Positions 35,845 to 43,357 of a stretch of 64,000 bases of DNA are shown here, one piece after another. The DNA lies in NCBI RefSeq assembly GCF_014284125.1, contig NZ_JACOFX010000023.1:1-64000 (forward strand), written 5' to 3'. Origin of the DNA: Undibacterium umbellatum. GTDB taxonomy: Bacteria; Pseudomonadota; Gammaproteobacteria; Burkholderiales; Burkholderiaceae_D. The notes beneath the pieces were generated by a model. That model was not told the origin of the DNA. It saw only the letters and a list, made by a program, of their open reading frames with translations, and did not search any database. Position 1 is the first letter of the stretch; each line of letters begins with the position of its first letter. Position numbers and translations under genes: made by a program.

Positions 35845-36951
35845 ATGAAAACCAAAGCCGCCATCGCCTGGAAAGCCGGAGCACCACTGACGATAGAAGA
35901 AGTTGAGCTGCAAGGCCCGCAAGCTGGCGAAGTGCTGATTGAAGTCAAGGCTACCGGCATTTGCCACACCGACTATTACACTCTCTCTGGCGCTGACCCT
36001 GAAGGTCTGTTCCCGGCCATCCTCGGCCATGAAGGTGCAGGCGTCATCGTCGATACCGGCCCGGGCGTGACCAGCGTGCGCAAGGGTGATCATGTGATCC
36101 CGCTGTACACGCCAGAATGCCGCCAGTGTAAATTCTGCCTGTCCCGCAAAACCAATCTCTGCCAGGCTATACGCTCTACCCAGGGCCGTGGCCTGATGCC
36201 GGATGCGACCTCGCGTTTCTCGCTGGATGGAAAACCGCTATTCCATTACATGGGTACATCGACTTTTTCCAACTACATCGTGGTGCCAGAAATCGCCGTC
36301 GCCAAGGTGCGTGAAGACGCGCCCTTCGACAAGATTTGCTATATCGGTTGCGGCGTCACTACTGGCGTTGGTGCCGTGGTTTTCACGGCCAAGGTTGAAG
36401 CTGGTGCCAACGTCGTGGTGTTTGGCCTCGGCGGCATAGGCCTCAATGTCATCCAGGCTGCCAAGATGGTGGGGGCAGACAAAATCATAGGCGTGGACCT
36501 GAACCCTGCCCGTGAAAGCATGGCACGCCAGTTTGGCATGACGCATTTCATCAACCCGAACGAAGTAGAAAACGTGGTTGACCATATCATCCAGTTAACA
36601 GATGGTGGTGCTGATTATTCCTTTGAATGCATAGGTAATACCAAGGTCATGCGTCAGGCGCTGGAATGCTGCCACAAGGGCTGGGGCAAATCCATCATCA
36701 TCGGCGTGGCTGAGGCAGGTGCAGAAATCTCTACCCGCCCCTTCCAGCTGGTCACTGGGCGCGAATGGAAAGGCTCTGCCTTTGGCGGCGCACGTGGCCG
36801 CACTGACGTGCCCAAGATTGTCGACTGGTATATGGAAGGCAAACTCAATATCGATGACCTGATCACGCATCGCTTACCGCTGGAACGCATCAATGAAGGC
36901 TTTGATCTCATGAAGAGTGGTGAATCAATACGTTCAGTGGTGTTGTTCTGA
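35845..36951 (+). CDS. frmA: S-(hydroxymethyl)glutathione dehydrogenase (class III alcohol dehydrogenase)
   Basis: This enzyme oxidises S-hydroxymethylglutathione to S-formylglutathione with NAD+. The 368-residue length is standard. Catalytic zinc residues are Cys40, His62 and Glu63 (GHEGAG) plus the later Cys in GCGVTTG. Structural zinc residues are Cys92, 95, 98 and 106 (CRQCKFCLSRKTNLC), and the NAD-binding motif is GLGGIG. The start has AAAGGA upstream. The stop overlaps the fghA start (TGATG), so the pair is coupled. It forms the glutathione-dependent formaldehyde pathway with the next gene. Confidence 0.95.
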   Translation: MKTKAAIAWKAGAPLTIEEVELQGPQAGEVLIEVKATGICHTDYYTLSGADPEGLFPAILGHEGAGVIVDTGPGVTSVRKGDHVIPLYTPECRQCKFCLSRKTNLCQAIRSTQGRGLMPDATSRFSLDGKPLFHYMGTSTFSNYIVVPEIAVAKVREDAPFDKICYIGCGVTTGVGAVVFTAKVEAGANVVVFGLGGIGLNVIQAAKMVGADKIIGVDLNPARESMARQFGMTHFINPNEVENVVDHIIQLTDGGADYSFECIGNTKVMRQALECCHKGWGKSIIIGVAEAGAEISTRPFQLVTGREWKGSAFGGARGRTDVPKIVDWYMEGKLNIDDLITHRLPLERINEGFDLMKSGESIRSVVLF

Positions 36952-37847
36952 TGACGCAGCATAATTCCAGCAATACTGCCGCAGACGACACAGAAGAAAT
37001 CACATTGCTAAGCCAGCACGCCTGCCATGGCGGCGTGCAACGCTTTTATCAGCATGAGTCTACTGAGATAGGCTTGCCCATGCGGTTTTCAGTCTACCTG
37101 CCACCCCAAGCCATGGCAGGTGAGACTTGTCCAGCCATTATTTACCTGGCTGGCCTGACCTGCACTGAAGAAACCTTCATGATCAAGGCTGGCGCACAAG
37201 CCATTGCCGCATGCGAAGGCATTATCCTCATCACACCAGACACCAGCCCGCGCAATGCCAAAATCCCTGGCGACAGCGACGCCTGGGATTTTGGCGTGGC
37301 CGCAGGCTTTTACCTGGATGCAACGCAAGCCCCCTGGAACAAGCACTACCGCATGCACAGCTATATCGTCGCTGAGCTACTACCCATGCTGCTGGCCAGC
37401 CTGCCCATGGACAAGTCACGCGTCGGCATCATGGGGCATTCGATGGGTGGACATGGTGCCCTAGTACTGGCCTTGCGCCATCCAGAGCTGTTCAGCAGCG
37501 TATCAGCCTTCGCACCGATAGCCGCACCCAGCCAGTGCCCCTGGGGACAAAAAGCCTTCACCGGCTATCTGGGTACTGATGAAAGTGCCTGGGCCGATTA
37601 TGACGCCACAGCACTGATGCAAAAGCAGAGCCAGCCGCCCTTCCCCAAAGGCATCTTGATCGACCAGGGATTTGCCGACAAATTTTTGGTAGAACAACTA
37701 CACCCTGAAGCTTTCAAGACTGCCTGCACCAGCGTACAACAGCCGCTGACCCTGCGCTACCATGAGGGTTATGACCACGGTTACTACTTCATCAACACCT
37801 TCATTGAAGATCATTTGCTGCACCACAAACAGCAATTAAGCTCCTGA
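36951..37847 (+). CDS. fghA: S-formylglutathione hydrolase
   Basis: A 298-residue serine esterase that splits S-formylglutathione to formate and glutathione. The nucleophile is Ser164 in GHSMGGHGA. The acid is in IDQGFADKF and the His in HEGYDHGYYF. The conserved YLAGLTCTEETF and TSPRNAKIPGD segments are present. The first 25 residues are longer than in E. coli FrmB. Translation is coupled to frmA by overlapping stop and start. A hairpin follows. Confidence 0.95.
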   Translation: MTQHNSSNTAADDTEEITLLSQHACHGGVQRFYQHESTEIGLPMRFSVYLPPQAMAGETCPAIIYLAGLTCTEETFMIKAGAQAIAACEGIILITPDTSPRNAKIPGDSDAWDFGVAAGFYLDATQAPWNKHYRMHSYIVAELLPMLLASLPMDKSRVGIMGHSMGGHGALVLALRHPELFSSVSAFAPIAAPSQCPWGQKAFTGYLGTDESAWADYDATALMQKQSQPPFPKGILIDQGFADKFLVEQLHPEAFKTACTSVQQPLTLRYHEGYDHGYYFINTFIEDHLLHHKQQLSS

Positions 37848-37871
37848 TACTTGCATCCCCGCAGCAAATAC

Positions 37872-37905
37872 TGCTTGTTCCAGACGCACCAAACTGGAAC
37901 AAGCA
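37872..37905 (+). terminator. Hairpin after fghA
   Basis: TGCTTGTTCCAG and CTGGAACAAGCA form a perfect 12-bp stem with a 10-base loop, 24 bases past the fghA stop. The downstream sequence (CTCTATTTCTG) is only moderately T-rich, so it may be a terminator or a processing site. Confidence 0.6.
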
Positions 37906-38016
37906 CTCTATTTCTGTGCGTTTCTAGTTTAACCGTCATCTTTATTGTGTAAAATCGAGCGACTTCGTCGCGCATTTTTGCGCCTACTTCAGAACGACAT
38001 AACCAGAAAGCAAGAG

Positions 38017-39159
38017 ATGAGTAAAGTAGTCATCAGCGGCACCGGCCTGTATACGCCATCCCAGTCCATTTCCAATGAAGAACTGATCGCCAGTTTCAAT
38101 GCTTATGTCCAGCAACACAATGCGCAAAACGCCGCCGCCATCGCCAGTGGTGAAGTAGTCGCACTGGAAGAATCCAGTGTCGCCTTCATAGAAAAAGCCT
38201 CTGGCATCAAATCCCGCTTTGTCATGAACAAAGAAGGAGTGCTCAACATCAACCGCATGGTGCCACGCCTGCCAGAGCGCAGCGATGAAGAACCATCCAT
38301 CATGTGTGAAATGGCAGTCGCTGCCGCCAACCAGGCACTGGAACGCGCAGGCCGCAGCGCTGCCGATATCGACGCTGTCATTTGCGCAGCCAGCAATATG
38401 CAACGCGGTTACCCTGCCATGGCGGTGGAAATCCAGAATGCGCTGGGCATAGATGGCTATGGTTACGACATCAACGTCGCCTGCTCTTCTGCCACCTTTG
38501 GCATACAGGCCGCCGTCACTGCCATCCAAAGCGGCCAGGCACGTGCGGTACTGGTCGTCAATCCAGAGATCACCAGCGGCCACCTGAACTGGCGCGACCG
38601 TGACAGCCACTTCATTTTTGGTGATGCCTGCACTGCCATCATCATAGAACGTGCCGACCTGGCGACATCGAAACACCAGTTTGAAATCGTTGGCTTGAAA
38701 CTGAAGACGCAATTCTCCAACAACATCCGCAATAACTTTGGTTTTTTGAACCGCGCCGATGAAAGCGGCATAGGCAAGCCAGACAAACTGTTCCGCCAGC
38801 AAGGCCGCAAAGTGTTCAAGGACGTCTGCCCCATGGCAGCTGCCGTCATCACCTCCACCGTAATGGCAGCCGACATTGCCATCCCTGATGTCAAACGCTA
38901 CTGGCTGCACCAGGCCAACCTGAACATGAATTTACTGATCGCCCGCATGATATTGGGCCGTGATGCTTCGCCAGAAGAATCACCGACCATTCTGGACACC
39001 TACGCCAACACCTCATCGGCGGGCTCCATCATCGCCTTCCACAAATACCAGGATGACCTCGAAGCAGGCAATGTAGGCGTGATCTGCTCATTTGGTGCAG
39101 GTTATTCGATAGGCTGCGTGGTAGTTAAAAAGCTGGCCTGCCCCCCCCCGCTTGAATAG
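38017..39159 (+). CDS. FabH-like beta-ketoacyl-ACP synthase III
   Basis: A 380-residue condensing enzyme of the KAS III family. The catalytic triad is Cys156 (NVACSSATFG), His298 (LHQANLNMN) and Asn331 (ANTSSAGS). It is longer than canonical FabH (about 317) because of an insertion around residues 27-85. Such long forms are common in Burkholderiales beside the housekeeping FabH, and acceptor and donor are not known. The start at 38017 is the MSKVVISGTGLYTP start; 37945 would add unrelated residues. A run of nine C at 39141-39149 falls in the last codons (ACPPPLE), so the C-terminal residues could vary by slippage. No other fatty acid genes are adjacent. Confidence 0.88.
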   Translation: MSKVVISGTGLYTPSQSISNEELIASFNAYVQQHNAQNAAAIASGEVVALEESSVAFIEKASGIKSRFVMNKEGVLNINRMVPRLPERSDEEPSIMCEMAVAAANQALERAGRSAADIDAVICAASNMQRGYPAMAVEIQNALGIDGYGYDINVACSSATFGIQAAVTAIQSGQARAVLVVNPEITSGHLNWRDRDSHFIFGDACTAIIIERADLATSKHQFEIVGLKLKTQFSNNIRNNFGFLNRADESGIGKPDKLFRQQGRKVFKDVCPMAAAVITSTVMAADIAIPDVKRYWLHQANLNMNLLIARMILGRDASPEESPTILDTYANTSSAGSIIAFHKYQDDLEAGNVGVICSFGAGYSIGCVVVKKLACPPPLE

Positions 39160-39162
39160 CAA

Positions 39163-39184
39163 AAAGGCCGCAAGTGCGGCCTTT
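39163..39184. terminator. Bidirectional terminator between FabH-like and DUF3334 genes
   Basis: AAAGGCCGC and GCGGCCTTT pair with the loop AAGT, right after the FabH-like stop. A-tract and T-tract flank the stem on either side, so it can serve the convergent DUF3334 gene as well. Confidence 0.85.
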
Positions 39185-39242
39185 CGTTTGCTTGCCTGCT
39201 CCAGACAGGCAAAACTGAACTCTGAGATATTACAAACTTAAA

Positions 39243-39932
39243 TTACATACCCAGAGACTTCAGTAATTCGGAGTTTTCGTCATCATCAGGCGCGGCGGGA
39301 GCAGAGGACTTTTGTTCCGAAGCCTGCTCAAAGTCCAGCAAAGCATCAGGATCAGCCACTTCATGCGTATCAAAGTCATGCAGTTTGATGAACTCTGTCC
39401 TGTCTATCGCCAGTTCCAGATAGAAAATATTGTTTTTCTCAGTGAAGAATGAAACCCTGCGCAGTTCCGGCCTGTCCAGCGGCGTATCCACACTCAACAT
39501 GACCTGCTTGGTCAGCACCAACATCTTCGGCTGGTTCTGCGTGATATTGGTCTGCAGTTCGCGACGCACCTTGCCTGTAAAGTCACCCACGATCTGGTTC
39601 ATCAACTCACCCAGGATATTCGCCACCTCATCCGAGGTAAACGAAGACGCCAGCTCAGACTTGGGCATGCCCATGTTAAGCATGTATTTCTCGTAAATTT
39701 CCAGCGCCGTATCACCATCAAAATTCAGCACTACCAGCCCGGAAAAGCCACCGTCAAACAGCACAAAACAACCGATGTCCGGCTTCAAGCCTATCTTCGT
39801 GATGCGCTGCACCATGGCAGAATAATGCACCTTGCTATTCGTGGCGACATTCAACACCCGTATTACCGAGTTACACAAACTCGTCAACAAATCTTCTGTA
39901 CCGTACACTACACCGTTTTCTTCCGAGGCCAT
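39243..39932 (-). CDS. DUF3334 / CheC-CheX-like protein
   Basis: A 229-residue cytoplasmic protein. The segments LKPDIGCFVLFDGGFSGLVVLNFDG and SDEVANILGELMNQIVGDFTGK match DUF3334, a CheX/CheC-like fold; ELMNQIVGDFTG resembles the (D/S)xxxExxNxxxG phosphatase helix of CheC and CheX. A role in chemotaxis or response-regulator dephosphorylation is plausible, but no chemotaxis genes are in the window. The start ATG 39932 has AGGAG six to seven bases upstream; TTG 39938 is too close to it. The C-terminus is acidic and probably disordered (DDDENSELLKSLGM). Confidence 0.8.
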   Translation of the reverse strand: MASEENGVVYGTEDLLTSLCNSVIRVLNVATNSKVHYSAMVQRITKIGLKPDIGCFVLFDGGFSGLVVLNFDGDTALEIYEKYMLNMGMPKSELASSFTSDEVANILGELMNQIVGDFTGKVRRELQTNITQNQPKMLVLTKQVMLSVDTPLDRPELRRVSFFTEKNNIFYLELAIDRTEFIKLHDFDTHEVADPDALLDFEQASEQKSSAPAAPDDDENSELLKSLGM

Positions 39933-40544
39933 GACCAACTCCTGAATTTATTGCATGAAAATCAATCCACCCGCCCACTGAAAGCAGCAACACTGCCACT
40001 TACCCAACACCCTGATCAGATGGAGACACCGCATCACCGCACCCATCTACAGCAGCAGCGACAATACGAAACAACGCTAAAGACCGCACACCCGCGCACG
40101 GGTAACAAATGAAGTCTACTCTAATATTGAAAGAATACTGAAGCCCTAGCCCCCCGTCTACATGTTTCATGCAATGGGGATGATTTGAGGGTGTTCGGGC
40201 GGAAAAGGATTTGAAGAGGTGTTGCTAATTTGCAAGCAGATGAAAAAGCTAGCTTACACACAACTCAGCATTTTGAGTAGAAAAGTAAAAGGCCGCATGT
40301 AGCGGCCTTTTCATTTGGTGCATCTTTCAGCTTGTTAGCGTTCAGAGCACATATCCCAATCTGATAATGCTTGAACAATAGTGTGAACTTAATGCAAAGT
40401 CAATGCATTGACAAAAATACATGTAGAGAAGGGTATGCTTTGGGAAATGCGATATCGGTTGGCCCTTGATTTGGGTGCATCCTCACTTGGAGGGGCCATG
40501 TTACCTCAGATTTGGATATGTACCGTGACCAAGCCACAACAAGA
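39933..40544. other. Long intergenic region with a strong hairpin
   Basis: About 610 bases without a supported gene. The left part must hold the promoter of the DUF3334 gene. A terminator-like hairpin lies at 40287-40311 with no gene ending directly before it on the plus strand. On the minus strand the CPBP protease gene ends at 40545, 234 bases away. The stretch 40130-40311 could therefore hold a small RNA; no -10/-35 pair stands out. Confidence 0.45.
40287..40311. terminator. Orphan bidirectional terminator-like hairpin
   Basis: AAAAGGCCGC and GCGGCCTTTT form a 10-bp stem with the loop ATGTA. It is nearly the same in sequence as the terminator at 39163-39184 (AAAGGCCGC/GCGGCCTTT). No coding gene ends immediately beside it; it may terminate an unannotated RNA or the distant minus-strand CPBP transcript. 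Confidence 0.75.
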
Positions 40545-41348
40545 TTAAATCCTAGTCCAGCCGTCCATCACCCCCGGCTCACACCCAACCACCAGTCGCG
40601 CTGCCGACTCAGAAAAATCCTCTTCCGGTTTATAAATAACCAGCACCACCAAATCCACCAGCACATGCAGCAGTATCGATAGCCATAGGCTATTCGTGAG
40701 TATGGTCAGCAGGCCGAAAAGCAGGCCGCCTATGGTGGTGCGGATGATGCCGCTGATGCCCTGGTAGTAGTGGCATATGCCGAACACCAGGGCGCTGATT
40801 ATAAGTGCAACGTTCAGGTCTACATGCCAGTTGGCATGTGATTGGCCTTGGATGAATTGCAGCAGGAGGCCGCGGAAGAAAATTTCTTCGCAGATGCCTG
40901 CGGTGAGGCTGAGTAGTATCCACCAGCGGCGTTCCTGTTTTGAAACGGGGAACAGGAAATAGTAGTTGCGTAGCTCTTTCCAATAGCTGAGGCGGGCCTG
41001 GGGTTTGATGATGCAATGTGCTGCGGGCATGAATGCAAGAAAGAAATAGATGACCAGGACGGTGATTGCCACGCCCGCGGCCAGCTGGCTATTGTTCAGC
41101 CATGCCATGTCATTCTTTGCGCCTGCGGCAATGAATAACTGCGGTGGATGGATGAGCAGGCCTGCTGTGAAGGCATATGCCCACCAGGTCGCAATGCCGC
41201 GCTTGTAAGTGGACAGGCGGGCAGCGCTGCTGGTGTGGGCTTGCAAGCGGGCTGTCTTGCGCTGGTCTTCCGTCAGGGTCAGGCAGATCACGATGGCGAT
41301 GAAGATGGCTTGAAGCGTGACCGGCAATAAATCCATTAAAGCGGGCAT
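40545..41348 (-). CDS. CPBP-family intramembrane metalloprotease
   Basis: A 267-residue membrane protein of the CAAX protease/bacteriocin-processing type (Abi). Motif 1 EExxxR is EEIFFR at 154-159, motif 2 is FGICH with His193, and motif 3 is HVLVD with His228 and Asp232. About eight hydrophobic segments are present. The start MPALMDLLPV at 41348 directly precedes the first helix; the frame is open to 41402. It diverges from a TetR gene with only 91 bp between, which suggests TetR control. The substrate is unknown. Confidence 0.82.
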   Translation of the reverse strand: MPALMDLLPVTLQAIFIAIVICLTLTEDQRKTARLQAHTSSAARLSTYKRGIATWWAYAFTAGLLIHPPQLFIAAGAKNDMAWLNNSQLAAGVAITVLVIYFFLAFMPAAHCIIKPQARLSYWKELRNYYFLFPVSKQERRWWILLSLTAGICEEIFFRGLLLQFIQGQSHANWHVDLNVALIISALVFGICHYYQGISGIIRTTIGGLLFGLLTILTNSLWLSILLHVLVDLVVLVIYKPEEDFSESAARLVVGCEPGVMDGWTRI

Positions 41349-41403
41349 GGCATATTCCTTATCAAAGGCATTGTTGAAACCAAAATGCAAATGCGAATTC
41401 ACT

Positions 41404-41433
41404 TTTACATATTTTATGATTATTGTCTATACT
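41404..41433 (+). promoter_or_regulatory. Promoter of the tetR-type gene, possibly giving a leaderless mRNA
   Basis: TTTACA at 41404-41409 and TATACT at 41428-41433 are separated by 18 bp, a good sigma-70 arrangement. The start site would fall near 41440, exactly at the ATG of the regulator. No ribosome-binding site precedes that ATG, consistent with leaderless translation. This is inference from spacing. Confidence 0.55.
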
Positions 41434-41439
41434 ATGCGT

Positions 41440-42084
41440 ATGAACCCAGAAAATTTATCTCATGCCTCTCATGCCCCTGTACAGGAAAGAAGCCGTTCTA
41501 CTGCCTTGCGCCTGTTGAGTGCCACTATCGCCTTGCTAGATGAGTCTGGCCTGGAGGGGGCGCTGATACCGCGCATTGCTGAGCAAGCCGGGGTGGCTCC
41601 TGCCAGTGTGTACCGCCGCTTTGCAGACAAGAATGCCTTATTGCGGGCGGCATTTCTGCACGCCTTGAAGGAGAGTAATGCTTCCAGCAGTGCAACATTG
41701 AGCAGCCATTTGCGGGGTGACACGCTTGCAGCAAGCGTGAAGAAATTGATAGACATGCTGTTTGATCAGTACCAGCAGCACCCGCATTTTTTGCGGGCGC
41801 TGTCGCAGTTCATTGATGCGGATACTGACAGGGCATTTGTCGGCGAGGCGCGCGCCATCATCCGGGCGAATATCGATTTGATTGTGGATCTATTGCTGCC
41901 GCATAGAAGTGAAATCAGGCATGCGGCACCAGCGCTGGCCTTGCGCTTTCTGGTGCTGAATGCGACCTGTTCGATAGAGGCTTATTCGCTGGACCCCAAC
42001 TCCATGTGGCATGTAGAACCCTGCCTGAGCAGGGCTGACATGACGGCGCAATTGGTGCATGGGTTTGTGAGCCATCTGGCCTGA
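41440..42084 (+). CDS. TetR/AcrR-family regulator
   Basis: A 214-residue repressor with the N-terminal TetR helix-turn-helix at about residues 15-65 (ALRLLSATIALLDESGLEGALIPRIAEQAGVAPASVYRRFADKNALLRAAF in pieces) and a C-terminal ligand domain. The ATG at 41440 is chosen; 41434 is two codons earlier, and the upstream extension to 41317 is not credible. It diverges from the CPBP protease, its likely target, and is followed convergently by a class C beta-lactamase gene. The ligand is unknown. Confidence 0.87.
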   Translation: MNPENLSHASHAPVQERSRSTALRLLSATIALLDESGLEGALIPRIAEQAGVAPASVYRRFADKNALLRAAFLHALKESNASSSATLSSHLRGDTLAASVKKLIDMLFDQYQQHPHFLRALSQFIDADTDRAFVGEARAIIRANIDLIVDLLLPHRSEIRHAAPALALRFLVLNATCSIEAYSLDPNSMWHVEPCLSRADMTAQLVHGFVSHLA

Positions 42085-42116
42085 CGCTCATGTACAGACT
42101 CAATTTTTCCCGTCCC

Positions 42117-43277
42117 TCACATGCCTAATTGCGCCAGGATTTTCTGGGCAGTTTCTATCCGTGCCTTGCCGGGAAAATTCTTGTTGGCGAGGATGACTAT
42201 GCCCATTTTCTTGTGCGGTACAAAGGCGATGTAGGCACCAAAGCCGCTGGTGGCGCCGGTTTTGTGGATGAAGACATTGGCCCCTGCTGCCATGGGTGGG
42301 GTAATTTCTTGAACGGGGGTGGCTTCGAAAACCATGCGTTCAGAAGAGCCTTCAAACAATGCTGCCATCTCTGCAGGATAAGGGTACAACTCCCATATCA
42401 GGCTTTGGGTCATGCCCCCGGCTTTGAAGTAACCAGTGTGGGTGTTTTTCAAGGCTTGCGCAAACTCCGGGGCCAGTTTCATTTCGCCTAGGTTGGCCTT
42501 GATAAATTGAACCAGATCACTGGCGGTAGTCCTGACGCCATAGGCTTCGACGGAAAGCACATCGTCGCGCATGCGAACTGGGGTGTCGTCTTTTTTATAG
42601 CCCTGTGCATAATCTGCGCGCTTGTTGTCTGGCACGACGAGGTAACTGCTGTTCATGCCAAATGCAGGAAAGATTTGTTCTTGCATGATATTGACCGCGG
42701 GCTGTTGCAAGCTTTGGGCGGCGATGACGCCGAGCAGACCTATGCTGATGTTGCTATAGGTTCTGTGCGTGCCCTGCACATTTGCTGGCTTCCAGCTTTT
42801 CAAGTATGTCATCAGTTGCTCATCGTTCTTGACTGCCTCTGGCACCTGCAATGGCAAGCCACCTGTGGTGTGGGTAGCCAGGCTCAGCAGAGTGGTATCT
42901 CCAAAGCTGCTGCCTTTAAGGCTGACGAGGTGGTCTGATACTTTGTCATTGAGTGCCAGTTTTCCTCTTTGCTGCGCCAGCGTTGCCATGGTTGCGGTAA
43001 AGGTTTTGCTGATAGATCCTATTTCAAACAGGGTGGCATCATTGACTGGTGCATTGTCTGCCCTGGATGCGAGGCCATAGTTGAAGACATATTGCTGGCC
43101 ATTGACATAGATGCCGACGGCCATGCCGGGGATGGCGTAGGTATCTTTAACAGGGAGAACGGCTGCATCCACGGTGCGTTTGATGCTGTCGATTTCTGCA
43201 CTCATAGCCGATAGGCTAAACATGGTGCAAGAAAAAAATATGCTAGTGCGCAGAGCTTGCAATACTGATGATTTCAT
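42117..43277 (-). CDS. Class C (AmpC-type) serine beta-lactamase
   Basis: A 386-residue periplasmic enzyme with a signal peptide of about 26 residues (FFSCTMFSLSAMSA). All class C marks are present: SxxK as SISK at 88-91, YxN as YSN at 174-176, and KTG at 339-341 (HKTGATSGFGAYIAFVP). The ATG is preceded by AAGGAC. It is the last of four same-strand genes: blaI-type repressor, M56-S11 sensor, TonB receptor, then this gene 80 bp later. It is therefore probably controlled by BlaI/BlaR1-type signalling instead of the AmpR route usual for class C enzymes. An EstB-like esterase is a remote alternative. Confidence 0.9.
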   Translation of the reverse strand: MKSSVLQALRTSIFFSCTMFSLSAMSAEIDSIKRTVDAAVLPVKDTYAIPGMAVGIYVNGQQYVFNYGLASRADNAPVNDATLFEIGSISKTFTATMATLAQQRGKLALNDKVSDHLVSLKGSSFGDTTLLSLATHTTGGLPLQVPEAVKNDEQLMTYLKSWKPANVQGTHRTYSNISIGLLGVIAAQSLQQPAVNIMQEQIFPAFGMNSSYLVVPDNKRADYAQGYKKDDTPVRMRDDVLSVEAYGVRTTASDLVQFIKANLGEMKLAPEFAQALKNTHTGYFKAGGMTQSLIWELYPYPAEMAALFEGSSERMVFEATPVQEITPPMAAGANVFIHKTGATSGFGAYIAFVPHKKMGIVILANKNFPGKARIETAQKILAQLGM

Positions 43278-43357
43278 TTGGCAGTCCTTAATAATTCATT
43301 ACTCGTGGTTGTTGGGTTGTGTTGATGGCTTGCCGTGCGGCCTTCCATTGGTCTGGA

